From assembly GCA_016839655.1 (NCBI GenBank), contig JAEOTW010000144.1, forward strand, positions 1 to 64,000: a stretch of 64,000 nucleotides of DNA, written 5' to 3'. The DNA is from Promethearchaeota archaeon (GTDB lineage Archaea > Asgardarchaeota > Lokiarchaeia > Sigynarchaeales > SOKP01). The position numbers were made by a program, and so were the translations under genes. Under the pieces are notes generated by a model, which did not search any database, was not told the origin of the DNA, and saw only the letters and a program-made list of their open reading frames with translations. Numbering within the stretch: the first letter of the stretch is position 1; each line of letters opens with the position of its first letter. Below are positions 26,552-35,817 of the stretch, piece after piece.

Positions 26552-27319
26552 TTAATTGCTATTTATCATTTCTATTACTTTTTCCATTATGGGAGGGAAT
26601 ACTTCTTCAATTAAATTATCAAACCTTATATCAGCCCAATCATCATACGGCGTAGTTCCTTTATTGAGGAGTATTAATTTAGCTCCGTTCTGTTTTGCAA
26701 TTCCAGGCAAATCCATTGCTGGTGCAACAACTAAGGATGAACCAATTACAAAAAAGACATCTGCCTTTTCAGATCGGATTTCTGATTCTCGAAGCTCATC
26801 ATATGGAAGGTTATCACCAAAGTTTACAATACTTGATATTATTCGGCCATTACAATGAGGACATTTTGGTTGTCCTTCTCGAACGGGATAAGTTCTATAT
26901 CCAGGACCCCATTTACTTTTATCCCAGCCAACTTCTTCATATAACATTTTTCTATTGCATGATATACATTTCATAAAAAATTGATTACCATGAAGCTCAG
27001 CTAATTTTTCAAAAGGAACTCCCGATTTAACATGGAGTCCATCAACATTCTGAGAAATAAGATAATTTAATTTACCCATTTCCAGAAGTTCCACAATAGC
27101 ATAATGATTTGGATTTGGTTTTATTTGATCATATGGTACTTTTGGTGTCGGGGGAGGTAAACCCTTATCACGTCGTGTCCATACGCCATCCGGGCCTCTA
27201 AAATCAGGTAATCCACTATCTGTTGAAATTCCTGCCCCAGTAAAAACCACTAACCTTTCTGATTCAGCTATCCACTTAGCAGCTAAATTTATTTTTTCAT
27301 TAAAATCCATAAAAATCAT
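26552..27319 (-). CDS. Sir2-family NAD-dependent protein deacylase
   Basis: 255 residues. Hallmarks are VFTGAGISTDSGLPDFRG (NAD binding), SQNVDGLH, catalytic His in AELHGN, zinc cysteines CISC and CPHC, and VNFGDNLP and IGSSLVVAPA. The upstream ATG at 27319 gives MIFMDFNEK; a second ATG three codons on is equally possible. Sirtuins remove acetyl or longer acyl groups from lysine using NAD. It converges on the PIN–ATPase gene with 36 bases between. Confidence 0.94.
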   Translation of the reverse strand: MIFMDFNEKINLAAKWIAESERLVVFTGAGISTDSGLPDFRGPDGVWTRRDKGLPPPTPKVPYDQIKPNPNHYAIVELLEMGKLNYLISQNVDGLHVKSGVPFEKLAELHGNQFFMKCISCNRKMLYEEVGWDKSKWGPGYRTYPVREGQPKCPHCNGRIISSIVNFGDNLPYDELRESEIRSEKADVFFVIGSSLVVAPAMDLPGIAKQNGAKLILLNKGTTPYDDWADIRFDNLIEEVFPPIMEKVIEMINSN

Positions 27320-27354
27320 AAAAAAAAATGAATTTATAAAGGTTTTTGTAATGT

Positions 27355-28626
27355 TTATTCTATTTCACTCAAATTCACACCTTTAGTCTCCTTCAAAAAT
27401 ATAAGTATAAGAATAAAAACCACGAAAAATAGCATACTAAAAGTTAAAAAAGATACTGCTAATCCTTGACTGAATGTGATTATACTACTTAATATTAGCC
27501 CAACGGTTATACCGGCTGAGCTTGCTAAAGTTTTCAAACCTACTCCAGTTCCTCTAGTTTGAGTTGGAACAATCTCTAATGCCATAATACTAATTAAAAT
27601 TCTCAAGCCCCAGAATGATAAATTAGCTAAACCCGCCCCAATCATAACCATCATCATTGCGCCTCCTGTTAAATTAACTCCGAGAATTATCATTAACATA
27701 GAAATAGGAAATATAATTGAATAAGCATAACATAAGGGTTTTCTTCCAATTTTATCAGCTGCTATCCCTGTGATCAGATAACCGATAATAGATGCAATAC
27801 CAATAACCCAAACAATAGTATCAACCTCATCTGAGGTAAAACTATCAGATAAAAAATCCTCTCCTACAAGAATGAACAAATTATTCAATCCAATTATCAA
27901 ACTAATAATTAAAATTATTAAAAATTCTTTCTTTCTAGTAGATTTAAAAATAGTCTGAAGATTCTTTTTAAATATCTTGTGTCTTCCCTGTTCGAAAGAG
28001 GGATTATCTTTTAGTTCCAAATATTTTGAAGTTTCCTTAAAAGTAAAAAAGATTACAAAGCTCAATGGAATACCCAATATAATAGCAAAGTATGTCATTA
28101 TCCTCCAATTAGTTAGAGAAGCAATGTCATGAAAAACAGGTATTAAAAGTGCCCCAATTACTCCGCCTACCAAAACTAAGTTAGTGTATAAGGCTCTTTT
28201 ACCCGAGGGACTTTCTTCATTAATATATATTACCCAAATATCTGAATTAAAGAAAAAATATAATAAAAACAGAAATATTGTGTACACAATGATATTTGTT
28301 GAGAAGGCAATGAAAAGTGAGGCAATACCCATTCCAAAAATAGTAAACACTAAAAGGAACTTTCTACCTACTCTATCAGCTAGATACTGATTAAGAAATA
28401 CAAAATACATACCCAATGTTGCTATTGCCACAAAAATTTGAAAGAATGAAATTGCTGCGTCTCCAGATAGAAGGGGGAAAAACTCTGAGGATATATCTGA
28501 GACTACTACATTAAGATAATTCGTTGTATAAGTATCAAGTATTTCAACAAATAATAGAATAAAAATCATATATCTGAAATAAGTGAAAAATTGTCTTTTT
28601 CTAGGTTCAGTTTTGTTATCATTCAT
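27355..28626 (-). CDS. MFS transporter, sugar-porter-like
   Basis: 423 residues with about twelve membrane helices. Both signature loops are clear: YLADRVGRKFLL in the first half and IAADKIGRKPL in the second, as in the sugar-porter branch of the MFS. The central loop around residues 195-225 is charged. Substrate unknown. It lies 35 bases upstream of the sirtuin on the same strand and may be its operon partner. Confidence 0.84.
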   Translation of the reverse strand: MNDNKTEPRKRQFFTYFRYMIFILLFVEILDTYTTNYLNVVVSDISSEFFPLLSGDAAISFFQIFVAIATLGMYFVFLNQYLADRVGRKFLLVFTIFGMGIASLFIAFSTNIIVYTIFLFLLYFFFNSDIWVIYINEESPSGKRALYTNLVLVGGVIGALLIPVFHDIASLTNWRIMTYFAIILGIPLSFVIFFTFKETSKYLELKDNPSFEQGRHKIFKKNLQTIFKSTRKKEFLIILIISLIIGLNNLFILVGEDFLSDSFTSDEVDTIVWVIGIASIIGYLITGIAADKIGRKPLCYAYSIIFPISMLMIILGVNLTGGAMMMVMIGAGLANLSFWGLRILISIMALEIVPTQTRGTGVGLKTLASSAGITVGLILSSIITFSQGLAVSFLTFSMLFFVVFILILIFLKETKGVNLSEIE

Positions 28627-28831
28627 GTTTACATATTTCTACTTTTATAAATTAAAATCTTCTTCTTTTTATCTCCAAAAAATGGAGTATTTTAAATATT
28701 TATAATCAAATTCAAAATCGCTAGATACTTTGTGTCAGTAAAAAGAAGGGACAATATAACCCCAAATAAGCTTTTGCTTTAATCAAAGTTTAAATAAAAA
28801 TAGTTTGATCTTTTAATTAGTATTACAGAGG

Positions 28832-29224
28832 TTGAGGATTATTTTATCATATACTATCAATTTCGATATAGAAGCATTAAAAAACACAGTAATAAATTAT
28901 GCAAAGGTAAAATATACAACAGAACAGTCTAAACTAATTGAAGAAATATCTTTTGTCTTATGTAAAATTATACAAATTCCTGAAACTGCAATGAAAGGCA
29001 TTGTATGGAATGCTCTAAGAGAATGGCAGTTAAAAAATAATAAAACTATTGCGGAAATTGCGAAATTATCAATTGCTAAGCGCTTAAATGCTGTGAAAGA
29101 AATCTTTTATTATGGGAATAAAATTTTAAAAAAAATGTTAAAACATCCAAAATCCAAAAATGAGATTATATTAGATATAGCATTTGAAAAATCATTCAAG
29201 TATTACCTTAATTACGTATGTTAA
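28832..29224 (+). CDS. hypothetical helical protein
   Basis: 130 residues with TTG start at 28832 (GAGG lies too close upstream to be a good ribosome site, so the start is uncertain). The protein is basic and wholly helical, with a hint of a helix-turn-helix around NNKTIAEIAKLSIAKRLNAV. No family is recognised. It is isolated between divergent and convergent neighbours. Confidence 0.5.
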   Translation: MRIILSYTINFDIEALKNTVINYAKVKYTTEQSKLIEEISFVLCKIIQIPETAMKGIVWNALREWQLKNNKTIAEIAKLSIAKRLNAVKEIFYYGNKILKKMLKHPKSKNEIILDIAFEKSFKYYLNYVC

Positions 29225-29260
29225 AATTCTCAATAACAATTAAGTTATTAAAATTTTGAG

Positions 29261-30013
29261 TTAAAGAGGTTTTCGGTGATTGCGAATATCTCTTTGATCT
29301 ATATCATCAATAAGTAATTCTAGATTCTTTTCAAGATTATAATATTGGATCATATCAAGAGGTTCTTCATAATCATCTAATGTTTGCTGATTATGAGAAT
29401 CAGAACCAATAGCAACCGGAATTTGATAGTCTTTAATTTTTTCAAAAAACCTTTCATATCGAGGAGAATAAAATGAGGGGTAACTTGAGTTAAACTCGAA
29501 ATAAATATTATACTTTTTAAGAAAATTCATTAAAATATCAAGGTTTCCTAACATAAAAAACGAAGGATCTAAATGAGCTAATCCCAAAACTGGAATTCTT
29601 GAAGATTTGTTTATTTGATTTTTCCAGTAATGAATTATATTTTCTAAGTAAGCGATAGTCTCATAACTTTGAAGATACTCAAATAATATCAGATCAAACT
29701 CACCAATTTTTATATATTTTTTAATAAATTGCTCTGTACTTGAAAGATCTATTTCTATTCCTTTTAAAAGGGTTAAGTTGATATTATTGCTAAATATATA
29801 TGCTTGACAATTTGCAATTTCTTCTAGATACGCTGAAATGGTGAGCTCATTATTTAGTTTAGAAACCCATGCTTTCCATGAGTTTGTAAGATGATCTGTA
29901 ATTGCAATATAATTTAGATTTAGTTTAATTGATTTCTTTACAATTTCGCTAATTGTGTGTTTTCCATCTGAATAATTTGAGTGAATATGAAGATTTAAGT
30001 TTGGAAATTGCAT
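29261..30013 (-). CDS. PHP-domain metal-dependent phosphoesterase
   Basis: 250 residues. PHP motifs are in order: NLHIHSNYSDGKHT (motif I, HxH), YIAITDHLTNSW (motif II), LGLAHLDPS and AIGSDSHN (motif IV). The usual metal-binding His and Asp residues are present. Members include histidinol phosphatase and PolX- or YciV-type nucleases, and the substrate cannot be told. It begins four bases after the amino-acid permease gene ends, so the two share a transcript. Confidence 0.85.
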   Translation of the reverse strand: MQFPNLNLHIHSNYSDGKHTISEIVKKSIKLNLNYIAITDHLTNSWKAWVSKLNNELTISAYLEEIANCQAYIFSNNINLTLLKGIEIDLSSTEQFIKKYIKIGEFDLILFEYLQSYETIAYLENIIHYWKNQINKSSRIPVLGLAHLDPSFFMLGNLDILMNFLKKYNIYFEFNSSYPSFYSPRYERFFEKIKDYQIPVAIGSDSHNQQTLDDYEEPLDMIQYYNLEKNLELLIDDIDQRDIRNHRKPL

Positions 30014-30017
30014 ATTT

Positions 30018-31898
30018 TTAATAAATTTTTGTTTCTTTATTTAAATAAAGACTAAATAGACCTCCAAATAATAAAGTTGTGCCAAGAAATATTAAAGTTG
30101 CATTAAATAAGAATTCAGCTGTTGTTTGGGATAAGATAATAGATCCAAACGTAATTGAGTCTATTGAAATTATGTCCAATGCAAATATAGAAACAATAAT
30201 AAAGATAAATAATGAAGAGAAAATCTGTATTATACTAATTATAATATTTATGTTGTAAATCAATTTTGCTTTACTCTTTTTCAACTCGATAATTTGACCT
30301 ATTCCAATATCAATAGCAACTTCCTTTTTATTAACCCTTCTTATGAAGAAGTATACTAATTCTTTAAGAGGAATAATATCAAAAAAGATAGTAGCCATAG
30401 CAAAAAAGCAGAAAAATATTAGAACACGGAGTAAAACTAAAGAAAAGGTAGTAGGAAAACCAATTATGGGAGATGCTAATATACTAAAATTATTTAATAT
30501 CCAAATAAAAATTCCAACGAGTATAAGTGCAAAAAGCTTTAATCCTGAGAGAGTAAGAATAACTGAATGACGATCTGCTATAGTTAATAGGTAATAAGTT
30601 ATGCCTATAAATAATATAATTAAACCAATAAGTATCGCATTTACATTTAAAACAAAACTTATTATTAGACAAGTAGAACCAACAATTATTGGCAAATATG
30701 GAAAAAAAGGTGCCTTAAAGGGACGATCTAATTCTTTTCTTTTATATCTTAGGATAACCGCAGCAAAATTTACAAATGCTAATCCAAAGAAGTAAATAAA
30801 GGTTGTTATATTTGCTGTAAAACCGACATTAGCGAAAATAATTGCTAAAACTGTAAAAAAAATCGCTATAATAGTTGTTACACCTAATGCTAAAGTGGGT
30901 TTTTCGGTTTTTTTACTGATCTTTAAAAATTTTTTTGATATATAATGATCTCTTGCTAAGGCATACATCACAGCTACTCCAGAGCCTAACGCAGCATTCA
31001 TTGTGATTAATATTGATATCATTGCAGCTATACCCATTAATAAATATCCAGGAAATCCTAATATATCATTCATGATGAAAGCTAATAGTATTGGGGATTC
31101 TAAGTCTGAAGAATAAGTACCGATATTTATCATTACAACAATGGTCATAGATAAGTATATAATTAGAGTAACTAGAATTGCTAAAATGTTGGTTTTTGGT
31201 ATATTTTTAGAAGGTGTTTTCAAATCTGCGTTTAAATACGCCAAATTAGAAGTGATACCTGTAAAAAAAATAAATAGCGATGAAAACCAAAAAATAACCA
31301 CAAAAAAATTAGCCTCAGATACTAAAAAATCTGGATCAAAATTGGATGGATTTGTAATTGGAGCAATAAAAAAACCAACAAAAATAAAAATTCCAAAGAT
31401 AATTAGCAAGATTACCGTCAAAAATACGAGGGTTCTTAAAGCTATTTTTTGAGTTCTAAACATTACAATTGCCGTAAAAAGTATTGACAAAATTGCTATT
31501 GGTATAAATAAGTTTTGAATAAATGTTCCGGGAAAAAGGGCTTCTAATACAACTGTAAAGGCTTGTGCAGAAAATGAAAATGCTGCTATGTTAGCGATCC
31601 ATAGAAAAAAACCAATAATAAAAGCCAAAAAACCTCCTAATGCTTCCTTACTAAAGTTATAAGCTCCCCCTGAAATGGGTAAACTAGTAGAAAGTTCACT
31701 ATAATTTAAAGCAGTAATAAAAATTAATATGCCTCCTAAAATTAGACTGATCAGAACCCCAGATTGTGCTTCCTCTATGGCTGATCCTAATAGAATAAAA
31801 ATTGATCCGCCAATACCGCACCCGATTCCGTATAAAATTCCCGCTAACAACCCAACATTCCGGGTTGGAAGAATTTTCTCTTGGTTTTTTTCAGTCAA
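30018..31898 (-). CDS. APC-family amino acid permease with extended C-terminus
   Basis: 626 residues. Residues 10-440 form a standard APC transporter of about twelve helices, with the N-terminal substrate motif GILYGIGCGIGGSIFILLG and the later SGGAYNFSKEALGG. The remaining ~180 residues add four or five more hydrophobic helices with a short cytoplasmic segment (RRVNKKEVAIDIGIGQIIEL), which ordinary APC permeases lack. It is between a tail-anchored coiled-coil gene (52 bases upstream) and the PHP gene (4 bases downstream). Confidence 0.85.
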   Translation of the reverse strand: MTEKNQEKILPTRNVGLLAGILYGIGCGIGGSIFILLGSAIEEAQSGVLISLILGGILIFITALNYSELSTSLPISGGAYNFSKEALGGFLAFIIGFFLWIANIAAFSFSAQAFTVVLEALFPGTFIQNLFIPIAILSILFTAIVMFRTQKIALRTLVFLTVILLIIFGIFIFVGFFIAPITNPSNFDPDFLVSEANFFVVIFWFSSLFIFFTGITSNLAYLNADLKTPSKNIPKTNILAILVTLIIYLSMTIVVMINIGTYSSDLESPILLAFIMNDILGFPGYLLMGIAAMISILITMNAALGSGVAVMYALARDHYISKKFLKISKKTEKPTLALGVTTIIAIFFTVLAIIFANVGFTANITTFIYFFGLAFVNFAAVILRYKRKELDRPFKAPFFPYLPIIVGSTCLIISFVLNVNAILIGLIILFIGITYYLLTIADRHSVILTLSGLKLFALILVGIFIWILNNFSILASPIIGFPTTFSLVLLRVLIFFCFFAMATIFFDIIPLKELVYFFIRRVNKKEVAIDIGIGQIIELKKSKAKLIYNINIIISIIQIFSSLFIFIIVSIFALDIISIDSITFGSIILSQTTAEFLFNATLIFLGTTLLFGGLFSLYLNKETKIY

Positions 31899-31949
31899 TA
31901 ATATCGCGATAATTTTATATCAAGAATTTAAAATTGATAAAAAAAATTT

Positions 31950-33404
31950 TCATGATTTTTCTAAATGGAATATTCCTGAGATAATTGATAAAATAGCTCC
32001 AATTAATAGGAATAAACCCATTATAAAACTATTTGAATTCCCAAAATCAATAAAATTATAAAACACACCTAATGACCAGACAATAAAAAAAATTCCAATT
32101 CCTATCAAAATCCCACCAAAGAATTTCGAAGCACGGTAAATAGCTGATAGAACTTCTAATCTATGTATTCTACTTTCTTTATCTCTAATTTCTTTTTCTT
32201 GACTCTCTAACTCTAATTTAAGTTTTTGCAAGATTGTTCTTGAATCATTAGTACTTGATTCAATTGCGTCCTTTGCCTTATTTAATTTCTCATGTTCTGT
32301 TTCCATATGTGTGAGTTTTTCTGTTAACGATTCTAATCGTTGTTCACGTTCAATATACTCTGTATTCGAAGTTTCAATATCTTGCTTCAATTCTTCTATT
32401 CTTTTCTCATTAGCTTCAATTAAATTTTCTTTAGCTATAATTTGTTCAATTAAATTATTGGATGAATCATTCAATTCTTGTATTCGAGATTCAATTTCAA
32501 TTAATTGTTGCTGTTTATCTGTTAATTGTATTTTATATTTAGCAAGGAGTTCTTCATATGTACCTCTTTGTTTTTCCATTTCTGGAAAACCATCTTTAAA
32601 TTCTTCAAGTCTTAATTCGATCTCCTTAATTCTACTTTCTCTCTTATCAATTTGTTCAGTTAATAGCTTCTTTTCTTCTTCTTTTGCTTCTATCTCCGAA
32701 TTTGAATGTTCTAATTCAATTTTATTTTTGCTAATTGAGACTTTTAAAGTTTCATTTTCAGCACGTTGACTTTTTAATTTTTTTTCTAAAGCTTCGGCTT
32801 CTTCTCTCTGTTTAATAAGTAAATCTTCTTTTGATTGAATCTCTTGATTCATTTTTGAAATCTTATTGCGTAGTTCTTCTTGAGTAGTAATTTTTTCTTT
32901 TATTGAATCTGTTAGAACAATTAAGTCTACTTGTCGTGTTTCGTAGGTCTTAACTAATTGTTCGTTATTTTTCAAGAGTTCCATATATTCTTGTTCTAAA
33001 TTCTCTTTACTTTCAGTAGTAATAGTTAATCTCTCCTCTAAATTACCCATCTCTTCATTTTTACGATTATATCTTTCTTCAAGCTGATTTATAGTTTCTT
33101 CAATCGCCGTAAGATATTCCTCTTTATCATCTATCTTTTTTTGAACAGTATCTAGCTTTTCTTGTGCTTCTTTTATTTCTTCACTTATTTCTTCAATCGG
33201 TTTCTTCTCGATCTCTTTTTTTTCTGTCGCTTCTCCATTAGTTATGGTTTCCGATATATCTTCTATACTATTTTCAAATGTTCTTAATTTCTTATCTATC
33301 ATATCTCTTGAATTTTTAGCTTTCGATAAGTATTCCTTATCTACTCTATCTACTTCCCTTTCCGATTTATTTTCCTTTTCTTCTCCTTTGAATTCGTCAG
33401 TCAT
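31950..33404 (-). CDS. long coiled-coil protein with C-terminal membrane anchor
   Basis: 484 residues. Residues 1-70 are charged and probably disordered. About 70-410 are an almost unbroken coiled coil (for example EEAQEKLDTVQKKIDDKEEY, then many heptads). Two hydrophobic helices at the C-terminus (FFGGILIGIGIFFIVWSLGV and SFIMGLFLLIGAILSIISGI) anchor it. The layout resembles tethering proteins of eukaryotic membranes, but low-complexity coiled coils give no homology evidence. It is the likely first gene of the operon with the permease and PHP protein. Confidence 0.75.
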   Translation of the reverse strand: MTDEFKGEEKENKSEREVDRVDKEYLSKAKNSRDMIDKKLRTFENSIEDISETITNGEATEKKEIEKKPIEEISEEIKEAQEKLDTVQKKIDDKEEYLTAIEETINQLEERYNRKNEEMGNLEERLTITTESKENLEQEYMELLKNNEQLVKTYETRQVDLIVLTDSIKEKITTQEELRNKISKMNQEIQSKEDLLIKQREEAEALEKKLKSQRAENETLKVSISKNKIELEHSNSEIEAKEEEKKLLTEQIDKRESRIKEIELRLEEFKDGFPEMEKQRGTYEELLAKYKIQLTDKQQQLIEIESRIQELNDSSNNLIEQIIAKENLIEANEKRIEELKQDIETSNTEYIEREQRLESLTEKLTHMETEHEKLNKAKDAIESSTNDSRTILQKLKLELESQEKEIRDKESRIHRLEVLSAIYRASKFFGGILIGIGIFFIVWSLGVFYNFIDFGNSNSFIMGLFLLIGAILSIISGIFHLEKS

Positions 33405-33701
33405 TTTTTGAATATTGGATTTTAATAATTAATACCTCATATAGAATTAGAATATGTAAGTTTATTTAATTTCTGCAAAAATAAAATATTTGATTAAACA
33501 AGTGTCGATTTAAATAATCGATCATTTTTATACACACACTTCTTAAAAGTATCTTATGAAATATTGAAATTACAGATATATAAATTTTGATGTTTCGCTT
33601 TTTTTATTTTGATGTAAGGATGAAAATAATGAATAAATTTATATATGATTATGTTTTAAATAGTGATTTGATTTACAGTATGAAATTGAATCAATAAAGA
33701 T
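33405..33701. other. AT-rich spacer upstream of the candidate RNA
   Basis: No coding sequence is evident. TATA-like stretches (TTTATATATG at 33638-33647, TTTTAAATA at 33654-33662) lie 40-65 bases before the structured element starting at 33702 and could form its promoter. The promoter of the coiled-coil gene on the other strand must also be here. Confidence 0.5.
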
Positions 33702-33801
33702 GGGGTTACAGTATCTCTTGACGGGATTGAAAGATATCGGTATAACTTTATCTATGGTTCGCGTTTGAACAGATACTTTAACCCCCCCTTTTTATCTTTT
33801 T
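33702..33801 (+). ncRNA. candidate structured RNA with T-rich terminator
   Basis: GGGGTTA C AGTATCT (33702-33716) pairs with AGATACT T TAACCCC (33771-33785), 14 base pairs around a single C/T mismatch. Inside are a five-pair hairpin AGATA/TATCT (33732-33736 with 33749-33753) and GTTC/GAAC (33757-33760 with 33767-33770), making a three-way junction. TTTTTATCTTTTT follows at 33789-33801. The terminal seven pairs look like a tRNA acceptor stem, but no D, anticodon or T arm fits. The element is much more GC-rich than its surroundings. Its class is unknown. It could instead be a terminator structure for the opposing gene. Confidence 0.5.
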
Positions 33802-34724
33802 AATGTAGCTCTAGCAAATCTATTCCTTTTTTCATCAAAATATAATATATAGTTTTTTCCTAATATTTTTTCAATGCGAGGGTGAAATTCTGGATTTTTA
33901 TTTTTCAACCATCTCATTGCCTGTTTTATGGTCCAAATTAAATACTTCTGTTCCCTATTTAGATTGATTTCACTTGCTAGTGCATCGTGAACTTTAATAT
34001 TAGCTTCATTTATCCAAGATTCTACCAGAAACAGGATTTTTTTTGGCATATATTTTGTTAAATCTTTTAGATTATTACCCACTGATTTTCTTACATAAAT
34101 TGAAGAATCTTGCCTTAATAAAGTTAAAATTTGTAAAATTGTATCGTTTTTTAAAGGATCTCTAAGCCATTTAACAGACGCATGTGGTCTAAGGCTTTCT
34201 GAAGCAAGACGTCTAAGGTTTTCATTACTACTTTTAGCCCATTTAAACAATAATTCAAGAATAGTATCAGGAATTCTTCTTAAACCTGATAAAATTGCAT
34301 CTGCAATAGTTTCTCTAATAATCCAATTTGTATCACATGCATAGTTTTTTATTAATGGTATTACTTCTTTAAATTCTTCTGGAAACGCAGATACAAATTC
34401 AGCAATGAATTGTAGAGAAAAAAGTTGAAGGATTTGACTCTCTATGATTACTCCATGGTCAAATGATGTTTCTACAAGTTCAAAAATGAATTTTTTATTG
34501 ATCTTATTTTTCTCTAATAAATAGTGAAAAACACTTTTAGCAACATGATTTGATATAAATTTTATTTCCTTACCTATTCATTCTTTCTCAGGAATCATAC
34601 GATACTCTTTTGTGAGAATACCATTAATTTTTTCAAATAATTCGGCATTCAAACTCTAATCAGTATTTGATCTACAAAATTTAGTAGTTCTTTCACGAAT
34701 AAGTTTAGCAGAGCTGAAAGGCAT
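33792..34724 (-). pseudogene. HEAT/AlkD-like DNA alkylation repair-family gene broken by two in-frame stops
   Basis: From ATG at 34724, two bases after the pfkB-family stop, 311 codons run in one frame to 33792 with two internal stops: TAG 22 codons after the start, and TGA at about 34578-34580. Sequence before, between and after the stops reads as one protein (MPFSSAKLIRERTTKFCRSN, then LFEKINGILTKEYRMIPEKE, then FISNHVAKSVFHYLLEKNK). It continues with HEAT-like helices of the AlkD/AlkC kind, such as NLRRLASESLRPHASVKWL and SSIYVRKSVGNNLKDLTKY. A downstream TTG would express only the last 152 residues. Both stops can be restored by one substitution each (for example to Trp or Gln). Confidence 0.72.
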
Positions 34725-34726
34725 AA

Positions 34727-35701
34727 TTATGATTTGGTGGATTTTATTAATGACATTACTTCTTCGTATGATGTATTAGGCATAGGCCCAAAAAACTCTA
34801 CTTTTAAAGCACCAACTGCATTCGCAAATTTCGCTATTTCTTCCAGTTCCCAGCTCATCAAATATCCTACGATAAATGCACCTCCAAAGCAATCTCCTGC
34901 TCCAGTAGGGTCTTTTTCAACAACTCTGAATCCATCTATTTTTAAACCATTATTCTCATCTTGTGTAAAGACTGTACATCCTTTATATCCTTCTTTTAAT
35001 ACTACTATTTTTGGTCCCATTTCAAGTAATCTTTGGCAAGCTTTTTCAGCTCCGCTCACACTCGCTATATATTCAGCCTCTTTTCCGCTAGGGAGTAATA
35101 AATCTGTTTTTTCTAAAATAGGTTTGCTTATAGTTAATATAGTGTCTAAATCTAACATTTCCAGTCTAAGATTTGGATCGAAAGAAACTATAACTTTTGG
35201 ATTAATTTCTTTTGCTACTTTTATAGCTTTATAGCATGCATCTCGTGATTTCTTGCTAATTGAGAGCGCACTTCCCATTATGTGGATATTTTTAATATCC
35301 TGAAAAAACTCTTTCTTAATATCCGATTCTGAAGTTTCTCCTGCGGCTCCTTGTGCGAAAATAAATTTACGAGAACCATCAGAATTATATTGGTTGAAAG
35401 CTATTCCTGTAGTTAGTTCATTAGTAATCCTTATTTGAGAAGTATCAACATTGTCATTATGTAATTTTGCTAGAATACATTTTCCAAACTCATCATTTCC
35501 TATAACCCCAATGAATCCAGTAGAAAATCCAAATGGCATTCCCATTCGAGCTGCTGAATCTATAAATATAGCAGGTGCTCCACTTGGGAAAGGCCCTCTG
35601 TAGGCCGCACCAATATCCCCATGTTTAGTATCGATTTTATCTCGCATAATTTCTACTAACAGCTCCCCTAGAGAGATGATATCAGGATACTTTTTACCCA
35701 T
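34727..35701 (-). CDS. PfkB-family carbohydrate/nucleoside kinase
   Basis: 324 residues of the ribokinase family. It has the N-terminal IISLGELLVEIM, the sugar-site GPFPSGAPAIFIDSAARMG, and the C-terminal signature DPTGAGDCFGGAFIVGYL with the catalytic Asp and anion hole. The ATP site region is PKIVVLKEGYKGCTVF. It phosphorylates a sugar or nucleoside, and the exact substrate is unknown. The broken HEAT-repeat gene follows by two bases on the same strand. Confidence 0.88.
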   Translation of the reverse strand: MGKKYPDIISLGELLVEIMRDKIDTKHGDIGAAYRGPFPSGAPAIFIDSAARMGMPFGFSTGFIGVIGNDEFGKCILAKLHNDNVDTSQIRITNELTTGIAFNQYNSDGSRKFIFAQGAAGETSESDIKKEFFQDIKNIHIMGSALSISKKSRDACYKAIKVAKEINPKVIVSFDPNLRLEMLDLDTILTISKPILEKTDLLLPSGKEAEYIASVSGAEKACQRLLEMGPKIVVLKEGYKGCTVFTQDENNGLKIDGFRVVEKDPTGAGDCFGGAFIVGYLMSWELEEIAKFANAVGALKVEFFGPMPNTSYEEVMSLIKSTKS

Positions 35702-35817
35702 AATTGAATTTCTCTTTTTTGTGAATAATAATTATACCATAATTTTAAATAGAAAAAAATAGTCTCTATAAGATTTTTAATATAATATAATTAATAATAA
35801 AAATGTTAAAATAAGAT

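Noticed and set aside
32311..32769. Ser/Cys-rich ORF on the + strand
   Set aside because: Antisense shadow of the long coiled-coil gene at 31950-33404, whose Glu/Lys/Leu codons read as Ser/Phe/Cys on the other strand.
33702..33785. tRNA, from a seven-pair acceptor-like stem GGGGTTA/TAACCCC and a GGTTC segment
   Set aside because: No D arm, anticodon arm or five-pair T arm can be folded, and the pairing continues inward past the acceptor length.
16977..34700. Reassigned stop codons explaining the broken genes
   Set aside because: All three stop types (TAA, TAG, TGA) appear inside the two broken genes, and all three terminate normal genes elsewhere in the window.
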